From Muribaculum sp. (GTDB lineage Bacteria; Bacteroidota; Bacteroidia; Bacteroidales; Muribaculaceae): a stretch of DNA of 55,992 bases. Location of the stretch: the NCBI RefSeq assembly GCF_029051885.1, contig NZ_JAIDKI010000244.1, positions 1 through 55,992 on the forward strand. Reading direction: 5' to 3'. Positions 19,624 through 28,893 of the stretch are shown piece after piece (the stretch's first letter is position 1; the number at the start of each line of letters is the position of its first letter). Under the pieces are notes generated by a model that was not told the origin of the DNA, did no database searches, and saw nothing but the letters and a program-made list of their open reading frames with translations. The translations under genes were made by a program, and so were the position numbers.

Positions 19624-20631
19624 TCAAAGATCGAATGACATTTTCCACACATTGAATATGCGGTTGGCCGAACCACGCTGAGAAAGAAAATATATTTCCT
19701 TTCCGTCGGGCGACCATATGGCCGACATATCGTTGCCGGGATGATAAGTAAGCTGTGTGAGATTTGTGCCGTCTGTACGCACTACAAAGATATCGGTATT
19801 GATTGCTTTCTCCTTTTCTGAAACACTTGTCCCGGTCACCAGAAGCCATTTGCCATCAGGCGACAGCTGCGGAGTGGTGAAACTGCGTCCGGGCTGCGAC
19901 AGGATTATCTCCTCCACACCGGTTTCAAAATTGATGCGCCATATCTCACTCTCCTTCTGGTCGGTAAAACGCGCGCAGTATATTTCATTAGCCTTTCCCG
20001 GAATCATCACAGGTGTCATGCCGCGCGAATAGTTGGAAAACAGATTGGTCTTGCGGTCGTAGCTCCATATGCTGTACGACTGAAGACCCTCCCCGCGATG
20101 GAAGAAAATAGTATTACCGTCGCGTGAGATAACACCTCCGTAGTCATTGTCATTACCTCCTGAAATCTGCTTTACAACCGAACCCTGCTCGGCATTTACA
20201 AGATATATGCCATGGTGGCCGTTGCGTACTTCCGTGAAACACAGCGTGCTACCGTCAGGACTCCAGCTGAAATCCTCTACGGCAGTACGAAACGTGCGCT
20301 GCACGCTTGCACCACCCTTCTTGGCACTCTTCACCATGATATTCTGAGTACCGTTCTTGAGATTGATATAAGCTATCTTCTGCCCGTCGGGCGATATGGC
20401 TATCTGCGGATTTACCCACCAGTCTACTCCCGAGGCTTTCTTCTTTCCGAATATGCCGCTTCGGTTGTTTACAGTGTACAACACACAATCGGCATCGTCG
20501 GTAATACGCTCAAAATTAACACCTCCCTCTTCAGGAACATTTACTACAGAGTAGTCAAACTTTATCTTTTTAGCCTCAGCGTTCAGTGCCAGAAGCGAAA
20601 CTGTAAGGATGGCTGCGAAAATTTTATTCAT
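19624..20631 (-). CDS. TolB-like WD40/PD40 beta-propeller protein
   Basis: Signal peptide; repeated SPDGQKIAY, SPDGSTLCF, SPDGKWLL, SPDGKEIYFLSQRG. Confidence 0.85.
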   Translation of the reverse strand: MNKIFAAILTVSLLALNAEAKKIKFDYSVVNVPEEGGVNFERITDDADCVLYTVNNRSGIFGKKKASGVDWWVNPQIAISPDGQKIAYINLKNGTQNIMVKSAKKGGASVQRTFRTAVEDFSWSPDGSTLCFTEVRNGHHGIYLVNAEQGSVVKQISGGNDNDYGGVISRDGNTIFFHRGEGLQSYSIWSYDRKTNLFSNYSRGMTPVMIPGKANEIYCARFTDQKESEIWRINFETGVEEIILSQPGRSFTTPQLSPDGKWLLVTGTSVSEKEKAINTDIFVVRTDGTNLTQLTYHPGNDMSAIWSPDGKEIYFLSQRGSANRIFNVWKMSFDL

Positions 20632-20775
20632 TGAAATGTTGTAAATAATGAACTGGTTTATAGAATTGTAAAACAGTTACAAATTTACACATTTATTAAC
20701 CAATTACCCCCCCCAATTGTTAATAATTATTAAAACGATTATTTTCTAATGTTAATCCCTTCCCCAAATGTAAGC

Positions 20776-20811
20776 AATTGCGGTATAATGCGTAGGCATT
20801 ATACCGCAATT
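20776..20811. terminator. Perfect 16-bp hairpin, probable terminator of the HD-domain gene
   Basis: aattgcggtataatgc-gtag-gcattataccgcaatt. Confidence 0.75.
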
Positions 20812-20816
20812 AAGCG

Positions 20817-20844
20817 CTCTATATATTATACTCTATATATTATA
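20817..20844. repeat. Tandem 14-bp duplication (ctctatatattata x2)
   Basis: Exact adjacent copies 20817-20830 and 20831-20844. Confidence 0.8.
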
Positions 20845-20854
20845 TATGTGTAGG

Positions 20855-21412
20855 CTATACGTAGCCGAACATGCGGTGCATGGCATCGAACCGCATCAGC
20901 GAGTCGCCACCGTGGCGCGCCAGTGCGGCACGCGCTTTAGCTACAGTACGCTTCTCCATAGCTCCCGACTTGGAATAGAATTTGTCGGCATAGCATACGA
21001 GTTTCTCAAGTATTGACTCGGGCATATAGTCGCATGCCGGAAGGGGCAACTGCTGCTGTACTATGTCTTCTGCTGTAAGTCCGGTGCCTGTATGGGTTTC
21101 GGCCACCCGTACCCACTCCTCGGGAGCACCCTCTTCGCGCAGTATTCCGGCTCCGATAATACCGTGGCGTATATAAGGCTCCTCGCCGAAACAATGTATT
21201 CCGGGAGCTTTAGTGCGGCATATGCCTATATCGTGGAGCATCGCCGCTCCGCGCACCATATCGGCGTCGAGGCCAAGCCGGGCCGACTCGTTGAGAGCCA
21301 CAGCCATGTCAGCTACCTGGCATGCATGCTTCATATATATTTCCCGCATCAGGGGGTCGGCACCTGATGCGGGATAATATTTGTCGATTATGGCTTGATA
21401 GTCAGTAGTCAT
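20855..21412 (-). CDS. HD-domain phosphohydrolase
   Basis: HACQVADMAVALNES...AAMLHDIGICRTKAPGIHCFGEEPYIRHGIIGAGIL, HD motif. Confidence 0.88.
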   Translation of the reverse strand: MTTDYQAIIDKYYPASGADPLMREIYMKHACQVADMAVALNESARLGLDADMVRGAAMLHDIGICRTKAPGIHCFGEEPYIRHGIIGAGILREEGAPEEWVRVAETHTGTGLTAEDIVQQQLPLPACDYMPESILEKLVCYADKFYSKSGAMEKRTVAKARAALARHGGDSLMRFDAMHRMFGYV

Positions 21413-21422
21413 TCAATAACAA

Positions 21423-22445
21423 TCAGTCAATAATGGTATTCCAGCCATGTACATCGGGCTCTTCACCGAGCTGTATGGCGCGGAGACGATTGTAGAGAGC
21501 TGTTGTGACAGGACCGGGCTGTCCGTCCTTGCTTACCACATATTTCACACCTGTATCGAGGTCGTCGATTTCAGCTACAGGCGATGCTACGGCGGCAGTT
21601 CCACAGGCGGCAGCTTCATCGATTTCAGCGAGTTCTTCGATAGGTATATGGCGTGCCTCTACCTCTATGCCCATGTCGCGCGCGAGCTGCATGAGGCTCT
21701 TGTTGGTAATAGACGGAAGAATAGACTCCGAAGCGGGAGTGATGTACTTGCCGCCCTTTATGGCGAAGAAGTTGGCGGGACCACACTCGTCGAGATATTT
21801 CTTTTCTTTCGGATCAAGATAAAGCACCGCACTGTATCCGAGCGAATGGGCTTTTTCACCAGCCTCAAGACTGGCTGCATAGTTTCCGCCTACCTTCCAG
21901 CGTCCGGTTCCCTTCGGGGCAACGCGGTCAAACTCACGCATGATACATATATTGGTAGGTTTGAAACCTTCCTTGAAGTAAGGGCCTACGGGAGTTACGA
22001 GTATTATGAACATATATTCCCTTGCAGGCTTCACCCCAACCTGTGCCGAGATACCTATCTCAAGCGGACGGATATAAAGCGATGCACCGCTGCCATACGG
22101 GGGTACAAAGCGCTCGTTAAGTTTCACCACCTTCTTAACCATTTCGGTGAAAAGCTCGACGGGCACCGGCTCCATCATGATTCCTTTTGCCGACTCGATA
22201 ATACGGCGGGCGTTCTCTTCGAGACGGAACACACGTATCTTTCCGTCTTTGCCGCGGAAAGCCTTCAGACCCTCAAAGATTTCCTGTCCGTAGTGGAGGC
22301 AGGTAGCTGCAATATGGAGATCGATGGTCTCCGACTGAGATACCTCTATATCGCCCCATTTTCCGTCGCGGAAGCAGCAACGTACGTTGCAATCGGTAGG
22401 AATATAGCCAAATGAAAGATGGCTCCAGTCTAATTCTTTATCCAT
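21423..22445 (-). CDS. ilvE: Branched-chain amino acid aminotransferase
   Basis: HYGQEIFEGLKAFRGKDGKIRVFRLEENARR...GGNYAASLEAGEKAHSLGYSAVLYLD...DECGPANFFA. Confidence 0.95.
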   Translation of the reverse strand: MDKELDWSHLSFGYIPTDCNVRCCFRDGKWGDIEVSQSETIDLHIAATCLHYGQEIFEGLKAFRGKDGKIRVFRLEENARRIIESAKGIMMEPVPVELFTEMVKKVVKLNERFVPPYGSGASLYIRPLEIGISAQVGVKPAREYMFIILVTPVGPYFKEGFKPTNICIMREFDRVAPKGTGRWKVGGNYAASLEAGEKAHSLGYSAVLYLDPKEKKYLDECGPANFFAIKGGKYITPASESILPSITNKSLMQLARDMGIEVEARHIPIEELAEIDEAAACGTAAVASPVAEIDDLDTGVKYVVSKDGQPGPVTTALYNRLRAIQLGEEPDVHGWNTIID

Positions 22446-22798
22446 AACTCTTTTATGTTTTAGAGCCGGTGAGACAATAAATGTTAATTGCAGTGCCGAG
22501 GCGATGCTGACTCTTATTATCCGTGCGGCTTGTTGTTACACGTGTTGTGAAATTCTTTCGATCTCCAAGGCCGTCCGAGGTTGTAAAAAGTTTCCTCCTT
22601 ATTGTCGAAACGGCTCTTATCAACCGCAGACATCCTCCACAGTTGAATCAATTACTTTCTACCGCGAATTTACAAAAATATTTCACTTGTCACCCTTTAT
22701 CAAACTATTTTATTTTATCATTATGTATCAAAATTGGCGAATAGAGATAAAATCGTTAATTTTGCGATTAATTGACAAAACATTACAGTAAAAGCAAT

Positions 22799-24556
22799 AT
22801 GGCTATCAACTTACTTGAACTCAGCGAACAAGAGATAATACGTCGCGGCTCGCTCGACGAGATGCGCAACCGCGGTATCGATCCCTACCCTGCCGCCCTC
22901 TATCCGGTCGACGCATATACCACCGAAATCAAAGAAACATTCAGCGACGACGCTCCACAGAGAGAGGTATGTGTAGCCGGCCGTATCATGAGCCGCCGTA
23001 TCATGGGCAAAGCATCGTTCATGGAACTTCAGGACTCACGCGGACGCGTACAGGTGTATATCTCACGCGATGATCTCTGTCCTGGCGAGGACAAGGATTT
23101 ATACAACGTAGTGTTCAAGAAGCTCCTTGACATAGGCGACTTCGTAGGCGTGAAAGGCTTTGTGTTCCGCACCCAGACCGGCGAAATATCCGTTCATGCC
23201 CAGGAACTCACCGTACTTAGCAAATCGCTCCGTCCGCTCCCTATCGTAAAAGTAAAGGACGGTGTCACCTACGATGCCTTCGATGATCCCGAACTCCGCT
23301 ACCGCCGCCGTTATGTCGACCTGGTGGTCAACGACGGTGTAAAGGAAATCTTCATCAAGCGCACAAAGGTATTCAACTCCATGCGCCAGTTCTTCAACGA
23401 GGCAGGCTATATGGAAGTGGAGACCCCTATCCTACAGTCAATACCCGGCGGAGCTGCCGCCCGTCCATTTATCACACACCACAATGCTCTCGACATACCC
23501 CTGTATCTGCGTATCGCCGACGAGCTGTATCTCAAGCGCCTCATCGTAGGTGGATTCGAGGGTGTATACGAGTTCTCCAAGAACTTCCGCAACGAAGGTA
23601 TGGACCGCACCCACAATCCGGAGTTCACCTGTATGGAAATATATGTAGCATACAAGGACTACAACTGGATGATGGACTTCACAGAGCGCATGCTTGAAAA
23701 GATATGTATGGATGTCAACGGCACAACCGATGTAAAAGTAGGCGACAACATCATATCGTTCAAAGCACCCTTCAAGCGCATCACCATGCGCGACGCTATC
23801 CTCGAGCACACCGGATTTGATATCAACGGAAAGAACGAGGATGAGCTCAGAGCGGCAGCGCGAGGCATGGGTATCGAAGTGGACGAAACCATGGGCAAAG
23901 GCAAGCTCATCGACGAGATGTTCGGCGAGAAGTGCGAGGGCTCATACATACAGCCTACCTTCATCACCGACTACCCCATCGAGATGTCGCCCCTTACCAA
24001 GCGCCACCGCGACAATCCCGAACTTACCGAGCGCTTCGAGCTTATGGTAAACGGCAAGGAGCTCGCCAATGCTTACTCGGAACTCAACGACCCCATCGAC
24101 CAGTATGAACGCTTTGTAGAGCAGATGCGACTCGCAGAGAAGGGCGATGACGAAGCCATGATTATTGACAAAGACTTCATACGCGCCCTCGAATACGGCA
24201 TGCCCCCCACATCGGGCATGGGTATCGGCATGGACCGTCTGGTAATGCTGATGACCGGACAGACTACAATACAGGAAGTACTTCTCTTCCCGCAGATGCG
24301 TCCGGAGAAGACCGAGAAGCGTGACAACGCTGAGGCATATGCCTCGGTGGGCGTACCCGTCGAGTGGGTACCCGTGCTGCAGAAAGCAGGCGTATACACC
24401 GTGGCCCAGCTCGCCACAGCCAATCCCGGAAAACTTTTCCAGGATATCTGCGGCCTGAACAAAAAATTCAAACTCGAACTGAAGAATCCCTCACAGGACG
24501 ATGTAAAGAACTGGGTTGCCGCATCCGCGCCTCAAAAGGAAGAGGAGGCGGAATAA
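22799..24556 (+). CDS. lysS: Lysyl-tRNA synthetase (class II)
   Basis: [24 protein letters not shown]...[11 protein letters not shown]...[31 protein letters not shown]. Confidence 0.95.
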   Translation: MAINLLELSEQEIIRRGSLDEMRNRGIDPYPAALYPVDAYTTEIKETFSDDAPQREVCVAGRIMSRRIMGKASFMELQDSRGRVQVYISRDDLCPGEDKDLYNVVFKKLLDIGDFVGVKGFVFRTQTGEISVHAQELTVLSKSLRPLPIVKVKDGVTYDAFDDPELRYRRRYVDLVVNDGVKEIFIKRTKVFNSMRQFFNEAGYMEVETPILQSIPGGAAARPFITHHNALDIPLYLRIADELYLKRLIVGGFEGVYEFSKNFRNEGMDRTHNPEFTCMEIYVAYKDYNWMMDFTERMLEKICMDVNGTTDVKVGDNIISFKAPFKRITMRDAILEHTGFDINGKNEDELRAAARGMGIEVDETMGKGKLIDEMFGEKCEGSYIQPTFITDYPIEMSPLTKRHRDNPELTERFELMVNGKELANAYSELNDPIDQYERFVEQMRLAEKGDDEAMIIDKDFIRALEYGMPPTSGMGIGMDRLVMLMTGQTTIQEVLLFPQMRPEKTEKRDNAEAYASVGVPVEWVPVLQKAGVYTVAQLATANPGKLFQDICGLNKKFKLELKNPSQDDVKNWVAASAPQKEEEAE

Positions 24557-25584
24557 TGCATCCCCAAGGTATGGATAACAATACGCCCCACCCGCTGCCC
24601 GGACGGATTGCCGTCATGGGCGGCGGCTCATGGGCGACTGCCCTTGCAAAACTTATCATACGCAACGAAGAGCGTATAATATGGTACATGAGGCGAGACG
24701 ACCGAATAGAGGAATTCAGACGTCTCGGACATAACCCGGCATATCTGTCGGATGTGGAATTTCCCATCGACCGCATAGACTTTACAAGCGATATAAATGC
24801 CGCCGCAAGAGAGGCCGACACATTGCTTATGGCAATGCCCTCGCCATACTTCAAGAGCCACCTGGCAAAGCTCAATGCCAACATTTCGGATAAAAATATT
24901 GTTATAGCTACCAAGGGAATAATCCCCGACGAAAATCAGCTTGTCACTGACTATCTTGAAGAACGATACAATATAGACCCTTCGAGGATGATTGTCGTAT
25001 CCGGACCATGCCATGCCGAAGAGGTGGCTCTCGGACGTCTGAGCTACCTTACAGTAGGCTCGGAGAGCAAAGACGCCGCCGAGGCTTTCGCCCGTTGCCT
25101 CAATGGCCCGGCGATGCGCACGCTCATATCCGGCGATGTGCGCGGCATAGAATATGGCGGTGTACTGAAAAATGTATATGCCATAGCCTCAGGAATAGTA
25201 CACGGAATGAAAGCCGGCGACAATTTCCAGGCCATCCTTGTGGCCAATGCTGCAAAAGAGATGGAACGCTTTATCGACAAGGCTGTAGGAGGCAACCGCT
25301 GTATCTGCCATTCGGTATATCTCGGCGACCTTCTTGTCACCGCCTACTCTAAATTTTCCCGAAACCACAACTTCGGTTCGATGATAGGCCGCGGATGCGC
25401 CGTGCGCCGTGCCATGATGGAAATGGAGATGGTGACCGAGGGATACTATGCAGCCAAATGCATGCACGAGATAAACCTTGCCATAGGCGCCGACATGCCT
25501 ATACTCGAAGGCGTATATGATATCCTTTACCACTCTATGCCGGCAGCGAAGGTAATGGAACGAATCAGCCATCATCTTACATAA
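24556..25584 (+). CDS. gpsA: Glycerol-3-phosphate dehydrogenase (NAD(P)+)
   Basis: IAVMGGGSWATALAKLI...VVSGPCHAEEVALGRLSY...GGVLKNVYAIASGIVHGMKAGDNFQA. Confidence 0.95.
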   Translation: MHPQGMDNNTPHPLPGRIAVMGGGSWATALAKLIIRNEERIIWYMRRDDRIEEFRRLGHNPAYLSDVEFPIDRIDFTSDINAAAREADTLLMAMPSPYFKSHLAKLNANISDKNIVIATKGIIPDENQLVTDYLEERYNIDPSRMIVVSGPCHAEEVALGRLSYLTVGSESKDAAEAFARCLNGPAMRTLISGDVRGIEYGGVLKNVYAIASGIVHGMKAGDNFQAILVANAAKEMERFIDKAVGGNRCICHSVYLGDLLVTAYSKFSRNHNFGSMIGRGCAVRRAMMEMEMVTEGYYAAKCMHEINLAIGADMPILEGVYDILYHSMPAAKVMERISHHLT

Positions 25585-25629
25585 CCACTAACAAGTATAC
25601 TCATACCTAATTAAATTTTCATATACCTT

Positions 25630-26973
25630 ATGGAAAAAATCAAATTAGACATCAACTCAGTACTGAAGTTTGTCTCAGAAAAAGAAATCCGACAGATTGA
25701 GTCGGAAGAAGCCACCAAGGCTATCGACATGGTGAAGAACGGTACCGGCGAGGGTAATGACTTCCTTGGATGGTACGACCTCCCGTCGCGTACATCCATG
25801 AAAGAACTTGATGAAATCATCGAAGTAGCCAACGACCTCCGCAACTCCTGCGAATATGTAGTATCCGTAGGTATCGGCGGCTCTTATCTCGGAGCAAAAG
25901 CCGTGATAGAGGCTCTCAACAATTCGTTTGACGCATATACCTCTACCTCGAAGGGCGCTCCCAAGGTACTCTTTGCCGGCCAAAACATCGGTGAAGAATA
26001 TCTCGCCGAACTACAGGAATTCCTTAAAGACAAGAAATTCGGTATCATCGTTATATCCAAATCAGGCACCACCACCGAACCTGCCATCGCTTTCCGCCTG
26101 CTCAAGGAGCAGCTTGAGGCTCAGGCCGGCAAGGAAGCTGCCAAAAACCTCATCGTGGCCATCACCGACGCCAAGCGCGGAGCTCTGCGCCAGCTCGCCA
26201 CAGAAGAGGGCTACCGTACATTCGTAATCGAAGACAATGTAGGCGGACGTTTCTCAGTGCTTACCCCTGTAGGACTTCTCCCCATCGCTGTAGCCGGCTA
26301 CGATATCAAGAAGCTCGTAAAAGGCGCGGTAGAGATGGAGAAAGAACTCGGCAACGCATCGGACAGCAATATGGCCGAACTATATGCATCGACCCGCAAC
26401 GCCCTTTACCGTGCAGGCAAGAAGACCGAAATTCTTGTAAACTACAATCCCAAGCTCCACTTCTTCGGAGAATGGTGGAAACAGCTCTATGGAGAAAGCG
26501 AGGGCAAAGACCACAAAGGTATCTTCCCCGCAGCTGTCGACTTCTCTACCGACCTTCACTCGATGGGCCAGTGGATACAGGACGGCGAGCGCACTATCTT
26601 CGAGACTGTAATCTCTGTTGAAAAGTCAAAATCAGAAAAACTTATCCCCTCTGACGAGGCAAATCTCGACGGTCTCAACTATATCGCAGGCAAGCATGTC
26701 GACGAAGTAAACAAGATGGCCGAACTTGGCACACGTATCGCCCATGTGGATGGCGGAGTACCCAACATGCGCATCATCGTGCCCGAACTCTCTGAAGAGT
26801 ATCTCGGACAGCTTATCTATTTCTTCGAGATATCCTGCGGTATCTCCGGATACCTGCTCGGTGTGAATCCCTTCAACCAGCCCGGTGTGGAGGCTTACAA
26901 GAAGAATATGTTTGCCCTTCTTGAAAAGCCCGGCTATGAGGAAGCCACCAAGGAAATCAAAGCAAAACTCTGA
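25630..26973 (+). CDS. pgi: Glucose-6-phosphate isomerase
   Basis: [19 protein letters not shown]...[20 protein letters not shown]...[18 protein letters not shown]. Confidence 0.95.
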   Translation: MEKIKLDINSVLKFVSEKEIRQIESEEATKAIDMVKNGTGEGNDFLGWYDLPSRTSMKELDEIIEVANDLRNSCEYVVSVGIGGSYLGAKAVIEALNNSFDAYTSTSKGAPKVLFAGQNIGEEYLAELQEFLKDKKFGIIVISKSGTTTEPAIAFRLLKEQLEAQAGKEAAKNLIVAITDAKRGALRQLATEEGYRTFVIEDNVGGRFSVLTPVGLLPIAVAGYDIKKLVKGAVEMEKELGNASDSNMAELYASTRNALYRAGKKTEILVNYNPKLHFFGEWWKQLYGESEGKDHKGIFPAAVDFSTDLHSMGQWIQDGERTIFETVISVEKSKSEKLIPSDEANLDGLNYIAGKHVDEVNKMAELGTRIAHVDGGVPNMRIIVPELSEEYLGQLIYFFEISCGISGYLLGVNPFNQPGVEAYKKNMFALLEKPGYEEATKEIKAKL

Positions 26974-27034
26974 TATACCTGACCACTGTCGGTAATATCA
27001 ACACCTGATGTAGATATTATCAACATCCCCCAAA

Positions 27035-27073
27035 AATGCCTGTACCATATATAAATGGTGCAGGTATTTTTTT
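27035..27073 (+). terminator. Intrinsic terminator of pgi
   Basis: gcctgtaccat-atataa-atggtgcaggt followed by atttttttt. Confidence 0.85.
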
Positions 27074-27650
27074 TCTCTGTGAAGTACCTGTCGACAGTTG
27101 TTGAAAACAATGTTGATAAAGGTTGAGAAATATAAAGGAAGTTTTAATAAGTAGATTTGGAGTTTATGGAAGATTTGTATATAGCGGATAATAGCAGTCT
27201 GCCTCCAAAAGAGTTTCAACAATTGTATCAGCGCAGTTTCAACACACAAAACATATGTTTTCAAGGTTATAAACCATATGTTTTTTTCAACCAATAACGT
27301 TATCAACGCTATGTAAATAACCTATGTATATCATTATTCCACACCACATTACATGTAGATAAAGATGTATATTCAGTTGATGGTACATCAATAACTTAAT
27401 ATCCAAGCAAAATAGACAAAAGTTATCCTAATTATCAACGACAATAAACACTACAATATAGATAAGAGAAAAAATTTTTAATCTTAAATAATAATAGGTT
27501 AATGTTGATGATGATAATCTTTGGCTGAACAGTCAGGAATCATGGAGTGTGTCACATGTAGTATATGCATGATACGATGGAAAGTCTGTAGGAAATATAC
27601 TGCTTCTGTGGCTTTCTGCGATTTACAACATGTCTACATAGGGTAATGGT

Positions 27651-27681
27651 TTGAGTCTTTAAGGAAATTATATTAACTTTG
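27651..27681 (+). promoter_or_regulatory. Bacteroidetes-type promoter upstream of nadA
   Basis: TTG (27651-27653), 20-nt spacer, TAACTTTG (27674-27681). Confidence 0.7.
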
Positions 27682-27819
27682 CAGTTATCAACCATATGTT
27701 GATAAACATGCTAAATATCTGATAATCCAATAAAAGAAATGTTGATATCAGGTAGAAACCATGTGAATGCCGAGTAATATACATATAAGTCATTCTCAAT
27801 CCTCATCACATATCAGCAG

Positions 27820-28800
27820 ATGAATATAGAAAAAGGCTATGTCGATGCTCCAGTAGAGCCTGGTACCGACCTTGTAGCAGAGATAAAAAGACTCAAGAAA
27901 GAGAAGAACGCAGTGATTCTGGCCCACTATTACCAGAAAGGTGAAATACAGGATCTTGCCGACTATATAGGCGACTCTCTGGCTTTGGCTCAGATTGCCT
28001 CGCGTCTCGACGAGCCTGTAATAGTACTGTGTGGAGTAAACTTCATGGGCGAGACGGCCAAGATGCTGTGTCCCGACAAGAAGGTGCTTATACCGGACCT
28101 CTCGGCCGGATGTTCATTGGCCGACAGCTGCAAGGCAGATGAATTCAAGGAATTCATCGAAGCAAATCCCGGCCATACGGTGATAAGCTATGTCAACACT
28201 TCGGCTGCAGTGAAGAGCCTTACGGATATAGTGGTGACATCGTCCAACGCCCGGCAGATTGTAGAGAGCCTTCCTGAAGACACCCCTATCATATTCGGTC
28301 CTGACCGTAACCTTGGCAACTATATCAATTCCATAACCGGACGCTCTATGAAACTGTGGAACGGCGCATGCCATGTTCACGAACAGTTCTCGGTAGAGAA
28401 ACTGGTAGAGCTTAAGAAAGAGCATCCTATGGCTAAGGTGCTCGCTCATCCTGAATGTCCCCGCCAGCTTATAATTCTTGCCGACAAGGTAGGATCGACT
28501 GCGGCACTTCTGAAATATGCCGTAGAGTCGGAGGAAAAGGAATTTATAGTAGCCACTGAGAGCGGCATACTTCATGAGATGCGCAAACGCTGTCCGGACA
28601 AGACGTTTATCCCTGCCGCTCCAAATGACTCTACCTGCGCATGCAACGACTGTGGATATATGAAGCTGAACACTCTTGAAAAGCTGTACAACTGTCTGCG
28701 CTATGAGCAACCTGAAGTGACTGTAGATTCCGACACGGCAGCGCGCGGACGCAAGCCTATAGAGAGAATGCTGGAAATAAGTGAGAGACTCGGGCTTTAA
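27820..28800 (+). CDS. nadA: Quinolinate synthase A
   Basis: AVILAHYYQKGEIQDLADYIGDSLALAQ...VCGVNFMGETAKML...AHPECP...CNDCGYMKLNTLEKLY. Confidence 0.95.
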   Translation: MNIEKGYVDAPVEPGTDLVAEIKRLKKEKNAVILAHYYQKGEIQDLADYIGDSLALAQIASRLDEPVIVLCGVNFMGETAKMLCPDKKVLIPDLSAGCSLADSCKADEFKEFIEANPGHTVISYVNTSAAVKSLTDIVVTSSNARQIVESLPEDTPIIFGPDRNLGNYINSITGRSMKLWNGACHVHEQFSVEKLVELKKEHPMAKVLAHPECPRQLIILADKVGSTAALLKYAVESEEKEFIVATESGILHEMRKRCPDKTFIPAAPNDSTCACNDCGYMKLNTLEKLYNCLRYEQPEVTVDSDTAARGRKPIERMLEISERLGL

Positions 28801-28893
28801 GCGTATGTGAATAATGGCTCTTTGAAGTGATGCAAATCATATATTTATTGAGTATAGAGCATTTTTCGAATATTAAAACAACTATAATATAAT

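Larger units (their letters stand above)
26974..27819. other. Putative chromosomal replication origin (oriC)
   Basis: ~850-bp AT-rich gap with no credible CDS. Exact TTATCAAC octamers on + at 27017, 27300, 27432, 27685 and GTTGATAA at 27112, 27698; near matches at ~26996, ~27504, 27741. AT-rich stretch at ~27441-27500. Sampled G/C composition changes sign across it. Confidence 0.75.

Noticed and set aside
22504-22791. 95-aa + strand ORF between ilvE and lysS
   Set aside because: Runs through the lysS promoter region (TAATTTTG ~22755) and the inverted motif; the composition is not protein-like.
26998-27306. 102-aa minus-strand ORF in the pgi-nadA gap
   Set aside because: AT-driven low-complexity translation, no start context or family resemblance, and it overlaps the pgi terminator and DnaA-box-like sites.
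27423-27449. gacaataaac in the putative origin as another copy of the interspersed AGAGCCGG motif
   Set aside because: Only nine nucleotides match and the AGAGCCGG half is missing.
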